From CAYYIS01 sp964470965 (GTDB lineage Bacteria > JAAXHH01 > JABIQT01), in contig CAYYIS010000001.1 in NCBI GenBank assembly GCA_964470965.1, positions 165,824 through 229,823 of the forward strand: a stretch of DNA of 64,000 nucleotides. Reading direction: 5' to 3'. The position numbers and the translations under genes were made by a program. Each line of letters begins with the position of its first letter. Position 1 is the stretch's first letter. Below, piece after piece: positions 17,081 to 25,127 of this stretch. Under the pieces are notes generated by a model. It was given only the letters and a program-made list of their open reading frames with translations. It was not told the origin of the DNA and did not search any database.

Positions 17081-18297
17081 GTATCTGGAAACGGATCAAC
17101 ACAGCGGCCTACACCATGTATTACGGGCTGCGCAGCCGTCGGATAGCCGGAAAGAGCAGACGGACGGGCGTAACGCTTGATATTTCCATCGATAATGGTA
17201 AGCCACCGGTGCTCTACATTTCCTGGGGACGCATCGGTGACGCGGTGCTCGCGACCGGCCATCTCAAGCACCTGCGGTCCGCCTTCCCCGACCATCCGAT
17301 CTGGTGTCTCGGTCGTCCCGAAACCGCTACAGTTGTGCGGCCCTATATCGATATTTTTATGGGATTCGGCCAGGACGCCTGGATGGATGGCGGGCCAGAG
17401 CAGCAGGAACTAATATCTCAGCTCAGCCGGGAGTTCATATGCATTATCGCTGATATTCATATGTTTTACGGCGGTGTCTTTGTCATGAGATCCTTGCTGG
17501 AACAATTGAGCGCGCCTTCAAAGTTCATCTATGAAGGCTATTGCCTGGATCCCGGTCTGGCGCCCCATCGTGCCTATCCTACCGGCTTCGAGATCATAGA
17601 ACAGCGCCTTCGCAACAAGGCAACCGATGATCTGACCGACCGGCATGTTTTGCACGATGCCGATTATTACTTCAAAACAATTCTGGATCGTTGTCAGATC
17701 GGCTATGTGCCAGACGAGACGAGACCGGAGTTATCCTGTGAGCCGGGATTTGAAGATACCTGCGAACGATTTGGTCTGGAGCCCTGTGCGTTCACCGCCT
17801 GGCAACCGGTCAGCAACAACCCCAAAAAGGATTATCCACTCCATAAATGGCAGGCGGTACTCACTTCGTTCCCCGAGCAGACATTCGTCGCATTGGGAAC
17901 GGATGCAGAGCGTAAGGGGATGGAAGGATTTACTGCGGAAAATCTCCGGAATCTGTGCGGACAAACCAATCTTGCAGAGACATTACAATTAATACGGGGA
18001 TCAGGTTTTTTCATGGGTCTCGATTCCGGTTTGAGTCATATCTCAGCCGTACTCGGACAGAGGACGGTTTGTGTGACACAGAGCAGTAATCTGGGCTATT
18101 TTTTTCCTTATCCTGAGATATACGGTTTCACCGGATTACAGACCGTACACAATCCTGACTATGTCGCCTGTAGTGGATGTTTCATGACCTGCCGCTATGA
18201 ATCGATCCTGACCACGTACCGCAAAGGCGCCCGTTGCCTCAGAACGTTGCCGGTGGACCCGGTCATCGACGCTGTCAGGGTGGCCATAGATGGCTGA
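17077..18297 (+). CDS. Glycosyltransferase family 9 (heptosyltransferase-like)
   Basis: The 406-residue protein belongs to GT9, which transfers ADP-heptose or related sugars in lipopolysaccharide core assembly. The N-terminal motif VLYISWGRIGDAVLATGHLK begins the first Rossmann-like domain. The second domain has AWQPVSNNPKKDYPLHKW, FVALGTDAERKG and the donor-site motif MGLDSGLSHISAVLGQRTV. It appears intact while both neighbouring glycosyltransferases are broken, so whether it still works in a pathway is uncertain. Its C-terminal cysteines (ACSGCFMTC) are unusual but reminiscent of some GT9 proteins. Confidence 0.85.
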   Translation: MSIWKRINTAAYTMYYGLRSRRIAGKSRRTGVTLDISIDNGKPPVLYISWGRIGDAVLATGHLKHLRSAFPDHPIWCLGRPETATVVRPYIDIFMGFGQDAWMDGGPEQQELISQLSREFICIIADIHMFYGGVFVMRSLLEQLSAPSKFIYEGYCLDPGLAPHRAYPTGFEIIEQRLRNKATDDLTDRHVLHDADYYFKTILDRCQIGYVPDETRPELSCEPGFEDTCERFGLEPCAFTAWQPVSNNPKKDYPLHKWQAVLTSFPEQTFVALGTDAERKGMEGFTAENLRNLCGQTNLAETLQLIRGSGFFMGLDSGLSHISAVLGQRTVCVTQSSNLGYFFPYPEIYGFTGLQTVHNPDYVACSGCFMTCRYESILTTYRKGARCLRTLPVDPVIDAVRVAIDG

Positions 18298-18694
18298 TTC
18301 GCCGCATGTGGCTATCGTCATTCCCATCTATAACGGTATCCAGGATACGCTGGAGTGCCTTGATTCTCTGACCGGAATCGATTATCCGGCCTATTCGATT
18401 ATCATCGTGGACAACGCCTCTGCAGATGGTTCCGCAGAGGCGATCGAGACATGGCAGCACGAAAACCAGGGGTCATTGACGCTGATCCGCAACGAACGGA
18501 ACCTGGGGTTTACCGGCGGATGCAACGTCGGCATCCGGCATGGGCTGGCACAAGGAGCGGATTATATACTGCTTCTGAATAACGACACGGTCGTAACACA
18601 TGATTTTCTCTGCATTTCTAAAGCAAAGGCAGAGCGCCTTGTCGCGAGGATACCCGTTTCAAACTATTCCGGGCACGTGAAGGGGGCGGTTTGA
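18290..18694 (+). pseudogene. 3'-truncated family 2 glycosyltransferase (N-terminal fragment)
   Basis: The frame begins like a normal GT2 enzyme: VAIVIPIYNGIQDTLECLDS, IIIVDNASADGS, then NERNLGFTGGCNVGI and ILLLNNDTVV, which contains the DxD-type site. Similarity stops abruptly after about residue 107 (position ~18612), and an unrelated tail runs to a stop at 18694. Typical GT2 proteins of this group have at least 250 residues. It overlaps the GT9 gene by eight bases at its start. Confidence 0.75.
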
Positions 18695-18869
18695 ACAGCC
18701 CGGAAGATTCTGGCAGAAAAAGTTAGCCGAATCTTTATCTACAACGAAGTCACTCTTGTCCCGCGGAGACTGCCTTTGAGAGGTATTCGGACAAATCAGG
18801 TAGCATATAGGAAATTGACGGCAATGGCGGAATATCATGCCGATCAAACTGATTTAATTGGATGCCCCT

Positions 18870-20768
18870 TCAATACCTCTCAGATTTCTTTTTGCCCGAT
18901 GCTCTTTTATGACCGGGTTTGCGCTTGGTCGTTGTTCCCCCTGCATTTCCCGTCTGGGAGCGGTTGCGACCACCTGAATACCCGCGGCCGTCCGCCCTCC
19001 CCTGTCCGGCTGACCGACTTCGCTGCTCCCCGCGACGAGGGCCATGCTTTTGTGTCCGGGATCGTCCATCCGTCCGCCCGCGTTCTCCCTGTACTGATAA
19101 GGATGTCTGTTCGCTCGTTCGTTCGTCCTTCTCCTGGAAAGGACGAACGACCACGGGACGTCGATTGTATTCGATACCTCTAAAGCCGGCAAGTATAGCA
19201 GCTTCGGCATTCAGTTTTACTTCGAAGATAGAAAATGTTTTTAACACATTAATCCGCCCGACTTCTATCCTCGTTCGGGTGCATCGGTTTATCAGGCCGA
19301 TCAGGTCGCGTGGAGAGAAACTGTCTTTGTAGCCCAGATTGATATGAAACCGGGCAAAGCCCTTTTCGACCGTATGGCGGTCGCTACGGAATGACGGGCC
19401 TTCTTTCTGGAATCGTTTTTTCTGCATTTTATTATCTTCCGGCGGGTTTAAATCCTTTGTATCTTTATAATACTCAAGGAGTTGGTTGAACTCAAGGGAA
19501 ACAAAATGTTTGATCAGTTCATCCCGGCTCAACCAGGCAAGTTTCTCGCTGGCTACGGCCAGGAATTTATCGATCTCTTTATGGTTGATTTCAATTGTTT
19601 CCATGCGGTCTATCATGTGGAGCAGCTGTCGTTCGCAGATCTCCTGACCACCCGGTACGCGTTTCCGTTCGAATTTCTTTCGTAATTTTGATTCAAGTTG
19701 CTTGATTTTATACGTTTCTCTCATGTTCACGATCGCGATCGATACACCGGTCTGCCCGGCGCGCCCGGTCCGCCCGCTGCGGTGCGTGTAAACACCGTTG
19801 TCGTCCGGTAGGTTGTAGCTGATGATATGGGTGATGTCCTTCACGTCCAGGCCGCGCGCGGCAACGTCCGTAGCTACAAGAAGCTGTACCGTCCGTGCCC
19901 GGAATTTCTGCATGATCGACTCTCGCTGCGGCTGGGATAGTTCACCGTGGAGCGGTTCGGCGTTGTAGCCGTCGTGTATCAGTTTTTCTGCTACCTCTTT
20001 CGTCTCCGCCCTGGTCCGGCAGAAGACGATACCGTAAATATCCGGGTTATAATCCACGATGCGCTTCAGCGCCAGGTAGCGATCCTTGGAATGCACCGCA
20101 TAGCAAATGTGATCGATCTTCTCGGCGCCAGCGTTTCGGGTTCCAATCGTTATTATTTGAGGTTCGAAAAGGTAGGCATTCGAAAGCCGCTCAACTTCCG
20201 CAGGCATGGTGGCCGAGAACAGGAGCGTACGGCGGTGCTCCGGCGTCTGATCTAAAATGGCATCCAGTTCTTCCTTGAAACCCATACTCAACATCTCATC
20301 CGCCTCATCCAGCACCACCATGCTCAAGAACGAGAGGTCGATTTTACCCCTTTTGTTCAACAGATCGTTCATGCGTCCGGGTGTGGCAACGATGATTTGG
20401 GCGCCCCGTTTCAGCGCTGCGATCTGCCGACTGATGTCCGCACCTCCATACACCGCTACGATATTTATACCTGAGAGGTGCTTTGCAAAACTCTTCATAT
20501 GGCCGGATATCTGGAGACAGAGTTCCCGTGTGGGTGCCAGAATCAAAGCCTGGGTGTGCGTTTCGTTCGGATTCACGAGTTGAATGATGGGCAGGCCGAA
20601 CGCGGCAGTTTTGCCTGTGCCTGTCTGTGCCAGCCCGATCAGATCATTCTCTGTCTCCAGCACGAGAGGGATTACTTTTTCCTGTACCGGCATGGGTTCT
20701 TCGAAACCCAGTTCCTCGATACTCTTTAATACGGCAGTGTCGATTCCTAGGTTATTAAACAGTTTCAT
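18870..20768 (-). CDS. deaD: DEAD-box RNA helicase (DeaD/CsdA-like)
   Basis: ATP-dependent RNA helicase involved in ribosome assembly and mRNA structure removal, usually important in the cold. The protein has 632 residues from the ATG at 20768. Visible motifs are the Q motif region (GFEEPMPVQEKVIP), AQTGTGKTAAFGLP, PTRELCLQ, VVLDEADEML, SAT, and ARGLDVKDITHIISYNLP with HRSGRTGRAG. After the core comes a DbpA-like RNA-binding domain (FHINLGYKDSFSPRDLIGLIN, ending VVVRPF). A long basic, Arg/Gly/Ser-rich tail ends KRASGKKKSERY. A GGAAGCAG sequence precedes the start. The leader contains a terminator-like hairpin (20798-20830). Confidence 0.94.
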   Translation of the reverse strand: MKLFNNLGIDTAVLKSIEELGFEEPMPVQEKVIPLVLETENDLIGLAQTGTGKTAAFGLPIIQLVNPNETHTQALILAPTRELCLQISGHMKSFAKHLSGINIVAVYGGADISRQIAALKRGAQIIVATPGRMNDLLNKRGKIDLSFLSMVVLDEADEMLSMGFKEELDAILDQTPEHRRTLLFSATMPAEVERLSNAYLFEPQIITIGTRNAGAEKIDHICYAVHSKDRYLALKRIVDYNPDIYGIVFCRTRAETKEVAEKLIHDGYNAEPLHGELSQPQRESIMQKFRARTVQLLVATDVAARGLDVKDITHIISYNLPDDNGVYTHRSGRTGRAGQTGVSIAIVNMRETYKIKQLESKLRKKFERKRVPGGQEICERQLLHMIDRMETIEINHKEIDKFLAVASEKLAWLSRDELIKHFVSLEFNQLLEYYKDTKDLNPPEDNKMQKKRFQKEGPSFRSDRHTVEKGFARFHINLGYKDSFSPRDLIGLINRCTRTRIEVGRINVLKTFSIFEVKLNAEAAILAGFRGIEYNRRPVVVRPFQEKDERTSEQTSLSVQGERGRTDGRSRTQKHGPRRGEQRSRSAGQGRADGRGYSGGRNRSQTGNAGGTTTKRKPGHKRASGKKKSERY

Positions 20769-20797
20769 CTGCTTCCTTCCGGTTTCCGTCACCACAT

Positions 20798-20830
20798 AAA
20801 AAAGGCATCCCGCCTCACAGATGAGATGCC
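20798..20830 (-). terminator. Intrinsic terminator/attenuator in the deaD leader
   Basis: On the minus strand GGCATC (20830-20825) pairs with GATGCC (20809-20804), flanked by further A/T pairing, and is followed directly by six Ts (20803-20798). It lies only about 30 bases upstream of the deaD start codon and after a candidate promoter. No other minus-strand gene precedes it, so it probably attenuates deaD. Confidence 0.6.
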
Positions 20831-20875
20831 CTTAAATCAATATCATCCTTTCTGTACCTCGTTGTGCGCTTAAAG

Positions 20876-20903
20876 AAAGTATAGTTTTCTGTGTAAATGT
20901 CAA
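20876..20903 (-). promoter_or_regulatory. Candidate promoter for deaD
   Basis: A perfect TTGACA on the minus strand (20903-20898) is followed after 16 bases by TACTTT (20881-20876); an overlapping TATACT gives a spacing of 14. It would make a leader of about 100 bases that includes the terminator-like hairpin. Confidence 0.4.
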
Positions 20904-21538
20904 GGAAGAAAAGGGTTATCCACTATTTCATAATAGCTTTGCAGATCGTTCGTCCACGCGCACGCGGCCAGTATCTTTCCGGTGAACGTTAGCCGAAACC
21001 TTCAGGGCCGTCCCGCAAAACTTGGATCTATACCATATTGATTATCGAAACCATGCCCAACAGTCTTATCCTGGCTATTCTTCTTACACACCGGTCAAAC
21101 CAGAATGAACGGAAGAGCACTGCCGACTACCCGACCGAATAATCGTTCCGGCTGAGGACCGAAGATTCCGTTTTCCCTATTCTGTGCCTGTTGATCCGCA
21201 ATCACATCTTCGGGCATCCCTTCATCGATTTTAGGTTTTGCGGCAACTTATCCCATCCGTCTATTCCTCCCTGATATCAGGTTCACCGGACTGGCAACCA
21301 TCCTCCACCGGGATTTCCCAACATGATGCGCGGTCTTATGGAAGATCGGCTGGTGGACACGGTTTCTGACGAGGACTCAACGTGACAAGTGTGCAACCGC
21401 GAAGTTTGGAAACGTAATAACACCAAAGGCGCTTGTGTAGTGCGTGTTGTTTTTAGTTTACTTTTATTATATTCCTTTTTATGATGTTCAGTCATGATGT
21501 ACTGGTCTCGCCCTATTCGGATTAAAAAGGACAAACCC
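20904..21538. other. Non-coding region between divergent deaD and rpiA
   Basis: About 630 bp without a convincing gene. Short frames exist on both strands but none shows a known motif. The last 100 bases are AT-rich and probably contain the rpiA promoter. Confidence 0.4.
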
Positions 21539-22240
21539 ATGGATCAGGCAACACTGCTAAAGCGATGTGTCGGCGTCGAAGCGGCGCAGATGGTGGAGAT
21601 GGATTCGGTGGTCGGGATGGGCACCGGTTCTACGGCGGACTTCGTCATAAAGGAGCTTGGACGACGAGTACGGGAGGAAGGTCTTCATATAGTCGGTATT
21701 CCCACATCGTTTGACTCTGATGTTTTAGCTCGGCAATGCGGCATAGAAATCCGCACACTGGATGATGTGGGCCGTGTCGACATCGCAATCGATGGCGCCG
21801 ATGAAGTGGATCCTCAGAAGCGGTTGATCAAGGGTGGCGGTGCGGCGCACACCAGGGAAAAAATCATCGACGGTATAGCAGAGCGGTTCGTGGTCGTGGT
21901 CGACGGTTCCAAGTTGGTGGACCGGCTCGGTACAATATTTCCGGTACCGGTGGAGGTGCTCCCTCTGGCGCTCAATCCGGTGATTCGGAAACTTGCCGCT
22001 CTGGGTGGCATTCCCGAACTACGTACCGGCGGTGGGAAAAAAGTGGGACCCGTGATCACCGACCAAGGCAATATGGTCATCGATGTCCGATTTGATCGCA
22101 TCGACGATCCGGGAGGACTGGAATCCGCCATCAACAATATCCCGGGCGTACTCGACAACGGACTCTTTGTTGATCTGGCAACCGACGTCCTGGTTGGAGA
22201 ACTGGGTCCGGACGGCAATCCGATCATTCGGCGGATTTGA
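21539..22240 (+). CDS. rpiA: Ribose-5-phosphate isomerase A
   Basis: Interconverts ribose 5-phosphate and ribulose 5-phosphate in the pentose phosphate pathway. The protein has 233 residues from the ATG at 21539, which has AAAAAGGA just upstream; the frame continues to 21494 but without family similarity. Family motifs are VVGMGTGSTADFVI (phosphate binding), AIDGADEVDPQKRLIKGGGA with the catalytic Asp and Lys, and EVLPLAL. RpiA also supports supply of erythrose 4-phosphate for the aromatic pathway encoded at 43-56 kb, though the genes are not linked. No operon partner. Confidence 0.96.
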   Translation: MDQATLLKRCVGVEAAQMVEMDSVVGMGTGSTADFVIKELGRRVREEGLHIVGIPTSFDSDVLARQCGIEIRTLDDVGRVDIAIDGADEVDPQKRLIKGGGAAHTREKIIDGIAERFVVVVDGSKLVDRLGTIFPVPVEVLPLALNPVIRKLAALGGIPELRTGGGKKVGPVITDQGNMVIDVRFDRIDDPGGLESAINNIPGVLDNGLFVDLATDVLVGELGPDGNPIIRRI

Positions 22241-22636
22241 CAGTTTCATCGATCTGGAAGGGGGAGATGGCATACTTAGGATGCAGGCGGCTGCCGCCCC
22301 GATCCTGGCAATCGTGATTCGGTAGTTGTTAAGGAACAGGTGGCCGGACTCGGGGTCGACTGCCACAAATTGAATCCCATGTCGGTGGTAAGGTGATAAA
22401 TCACCTGAACCGAGAGTGTCCGATCCCTTGGTAACGATCAATATTGTCGACAAATGATGGATTTTATTAAAATTCCGGCATTATATATAACTTACTGTAG
22501 TAAGGTTATTCCAAACCATCACAACCATCACAATTCTCCCTTGCACACACACAGGATCTTCCTTATGTTAAGATGACTCTGGCCTACAGGGTATTGCCTG
22601 AAAGTTAACAACACAATATTGAGGGTAAAAATCATT
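22241..22636. other. Non-coding stretch between rpiA and ccmF
   Basis: About 395 bp. A short GGTGAT-aa-ATCACC inverted repeat lies near 22390-22405 without a T-tract. The region around 22465-22505 is very AT-rich and may hold the ccmF promoter. No gene is supported. Confidence 0.4.
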
Positions 22637-24661
22637 ATGATGGTGGACCTCGGATATTTCAGTATGATGCTCGCTTTTCTTTCCGCAGCGTACGCGATTG
22701 TCGCTTCAGTACTCGGCGCCCGGTCGCGGAATGCGCAGCTTATCGCCAGCGGGGAGCACGGCGTTCTGGCCACTTGGGGCATGCTTTCGCTTGCGGCGGG
22801 AATACTCGTTTACAACCTGTTGATAGGCAATATGCAGCTTGAATATGTCGCATCATTCACCAGTACGACCCTGCCGACGATATACCGGATTTCAGCCTTG
22901 TGGGCCGGGTCTGAAGGTTCGCTGCTACTGTGGGGTTGGACGCTGGCTACCTTTGCGGTAGTGGTGCTCTTGCAGAACCGGACGCGCAATCGCGTCCTGA
23001 TGCCCTACGTGCATGCTACCATGATGACAGTTACGCTCTTCTTTATTTCGGTAAACGTTTTCTACGCCGATCCCTTCACGCTGCTTCCGTTTACGCCAGC
23101 CGAAGGCTCCGGGCTTAATCCGATCCTGCAGATGCCGTTGATGATGATCCATCCTCCGATTCTTTATCAGGGGTATGTGGGGGTTACTGTCCCGTTTGCC
23201 TTCGCCATCGCAGCGCTGATCACACGGGAATTGGGAGACACCTGGGTACGGACCATACGACGATGGACGCTGTACGCCTGGTTTTTTCTCGGCTTCGGCC
23301 TGATGCTGGGGGGGCGCTGGGCTTATATGGAACTTGGTTGGGGCGGCTATTGGGCCTGGGACCCCGTTGAAAATGCGGCCCTGATGCCGTGGCTGACCAT
23401 CACTGCGTTCCTGCACTCCGCGATGATCCAGGAAAAGAAAGGCATGTTGAAAGTCTGGAACATGACACTGGTCATCCTGACGTTCGGTCTGTCGATTTTC
23501 GGGACATTCTTGACGCGAAGCGGCGTGGTGTCATCGGTTCATTCCTTTTCAGCCTCCGGTCTCGGTCCGATGTTTTTGACTTTTGTAATTGTAACGATGG
23601 TGTTCTCCTTTGTACTGCTGTACATCCGAAGAGAAGCACTTAAAGCCCGCAGCGAACTCGACTCGTTCGTATCAAGGGAGAGCAGTTTTCTGCTCAACAA
23701 TCTGGCGCTGGTAGGAGCCTGTTTTGCGATTCTCTGGGGTACCATCTTTCCTGTTATTTCCGAATGGGTGCGTGGTGTTAAGATTTCGGTGAGCGCGCCG
23801 TACTTCAATGAAATCAACGTGCCACTTGGTATTTTCCTCCTCTTCCTGACGGGTGCGGGGCCTCTTTTCGCCTGGCGCAGGACGTCGGTGCAGAGTCTTA
23901 AGAAGCATTTCACGATTCCCTTGATCGCTTTTGCCGTTACGCTGGTTGTACTGCTCGCGAGCGGAATCACGCATATCTATGCGCTGCTCGCGCTCAGCAT
24001 GTGTGCCTTCGTAGCCGGCGCCATGTTCCTGGAGTTCTATCGCGGTACCCGGGCTCGCCGGTCCACGAACGGAGAATCGTATCTCGTGGCTTTCGTTAAA
24101 TTGATTCTGGGATACAAAAGACGGTACGGCGGTTACGTCGTTCATCTCGGTGTGGTCATGATGTTCGTAGGGTTCGCAGGCTCGGCATTTACGATTGAAG
24201 AGGATTTTACCCTGTCAAAGGGTGAATCGATGGCCATCAAGAAATATACCTTACGGTTTGATAACCTGACAGAGACTAATATGGGCGAATACATCTCCTA
24301 CATGGCGTCTGTCGTCCTGTTCGAGGAGGGACAGCCGACAGTGGAAATGCTTCCCGAAAAACGATTCTACCCGGTTCAGGAAACCCCGACTACCGAAGTG
24401 GCTGTCCGCTCGCTGTTAAGCGAAGACCTGTACCTGGTACTTGCGGATCTCAATGAAACACTGGACCGAGTCACCTTTAAAATTTATATCAACCCGCTAA
24501 TCAACTGGGTGTGGTTCGGCACCATCATGTTGGTCATCGGCACAGGGATTCTGTTTCTGCCGGATGGTCTCGGCCGGCGAGCTTCAGTACGGGGTGACAG
24601 GAAACCACGGATTGCTCGGACGGTAACATCTACCATGTCCGACCGCGTGAGCGCCGATTAA
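22637..24661 (+). CDS. ccmF: Cytochrome c-type biogenesis protein CcmF
   Basis: CcmF is the polytopic inner-membrane core of the System I haem lyase, which attaches haem covalently to apocytochrome c in the periplasm. About 674 residues with many hydrophobic segments. The tryptophan-rich WWD motif appears as LGWGGYWAWDPVENAA, preceded by SEGSLLLWGW and followed by GTFLTRSGVVSSVHSF, all diagnostic for CcmF. It also has the periplasmic domain before the last helix (residues ~500-640). ATG at 22637 has GAGGG upstream. The other ccm genes (ccmABCEGH) are not in this window, so the locus is split. Confidence 0.95.
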   Translation: MMVDLGYFSMMLAFLSAAYAIVASVLGARSRNAQLIASGEHGVLATWGMLSLAAGILVYNLLIGNMQLEYVASFTSTTLPTIYRISALWAGSEGSLLLWGWTLATFAVVVLLQNRTRNRVLMPYVHATMMTVTLFFISVNVFYADPFTLLPFTPAEGSGLNPILQMPLMMIHPPILYQGYVGVTVPFAFAIAALITRELGDTWVRTIRRWTLYAWFFLGFGLMLGGRWAYMELGWGGYWAWDPVENAALMPWLTITAFLHSAMIQEKKGMLKVWNMTLVILTFGLSIFGTFLTRSGVVSSVHSFSASGLGPMFLTFVIVTMVFSFVLLYIRREALKARSELDSFVSRESSFLLNNLALVGACFAILWGTIFPVISEWVRGVKISVSAPYFNEINVPLGIFLLFLTGAGPLFAWRRTSVQSLKKHFTIPLIAFAVTLVVLLASGITHIYALLALSMCAFVAGAMFLEFYRGTRARRSTNGESYLVAFVKLILGYKRRYGGYVVHLGVVMMFVGFAGSAFTIEEDFTLSKGESMAIKKYTLRFDNLTETNMGEYISYMASVVLFEEGQPTVEMLPEKRFYPVQETPTTEVAVRSLLSEDLYLVLADLNETLDRVTFKIYINPLINWVWFGTIMLVIGTGILFLPDGLGRRASVRGDRKPRIARTVTSTMSDRVSAD

Positions 24662-24719
24662 GATTGTACGTTGACCGACATTTTTTTCATGATGAATTGG
24701 ACTCTGATCCTGGTATGAT

Positions 24720-24918
24720 AGCACCGTGTGCGTAAAAGGCAAAACCATATGGATCTCAACCATCCTACAGAAAAGACATGGTAAATCTGTTCGGGGCGCC
24801 TTTAATTTAAATAGTGCGTGCTGCTTGAAATAGAGCCTTTGGTTGAAGGAACGACGAAAAAGGCCGATGAGGGGGTACCGGCGTCCGGATGTGATTCCTC
24901 AAAAACCCTGTAGGTCCA
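24720..24918 (+). ncRNA. Candidate structured small RNA upstream of rny
   Basis: A gene-free stretch of about 200 bases lies between a TATGAT box (24714-24719) and a strong intrinsic terminator at 24919. It contains internal complementarity, for example GCCTTT near 24835 with AAAGGC near 24858. A terminated, gene-free segment directly before rny suggests a small RNA. In several bacteria 6S RNA lies between zapA and rny, so 6S RNA is a guess from position only; the sequence could not be matched to a family consensus. Confidence 0.35.
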
Positions 24919-24951
24919 AGGCTGATTCTTAACGGAATCAGCCTTTTTTTT
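24919..24951 (+). terminator. Strong intrinsic terminator before rny
   Basis: AAGGCTGATTC (24919-24929) and GAATCAGCCTT (24935-24945) form a perfect 11-bp stem with a 5-base loop, with the stem's last two Ts running into an uninterrupted T-tract through 24951. It ends transcription of whatever lies upstream: ccmF, or a small RNA that begins after it. Confidence 0.9.
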
Positions 24952-25056
24952 GACCAACACCTGTGAAAACGATCGATGCTGATGATCTGTGACAGCCATA
25001 TAGAGATTATCGGTTGCCATAATTTTCAGGGCTGGTTATATTCGTATATACTCAAT

Positions 25057-25081
25057 GTGTTACCTAAAAAGTGTTACCTAA
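25057..25081. repeat. Tandem 11-bp direct repeat upstream of rny
   Basis: GTGTTACCTAA occurs at 25057-25067 and again at 25071-25081, 14 bases apart, about 50 bases before the rny start codon. Spacing and position suggest a regulatory site, but no regulator is known. Confidence 0.4.
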
Positions 25082-25127
25082 TAAAGATATGAAATGAAGC
25101 TATTCAGGATGTTGACAGGAGTATACC

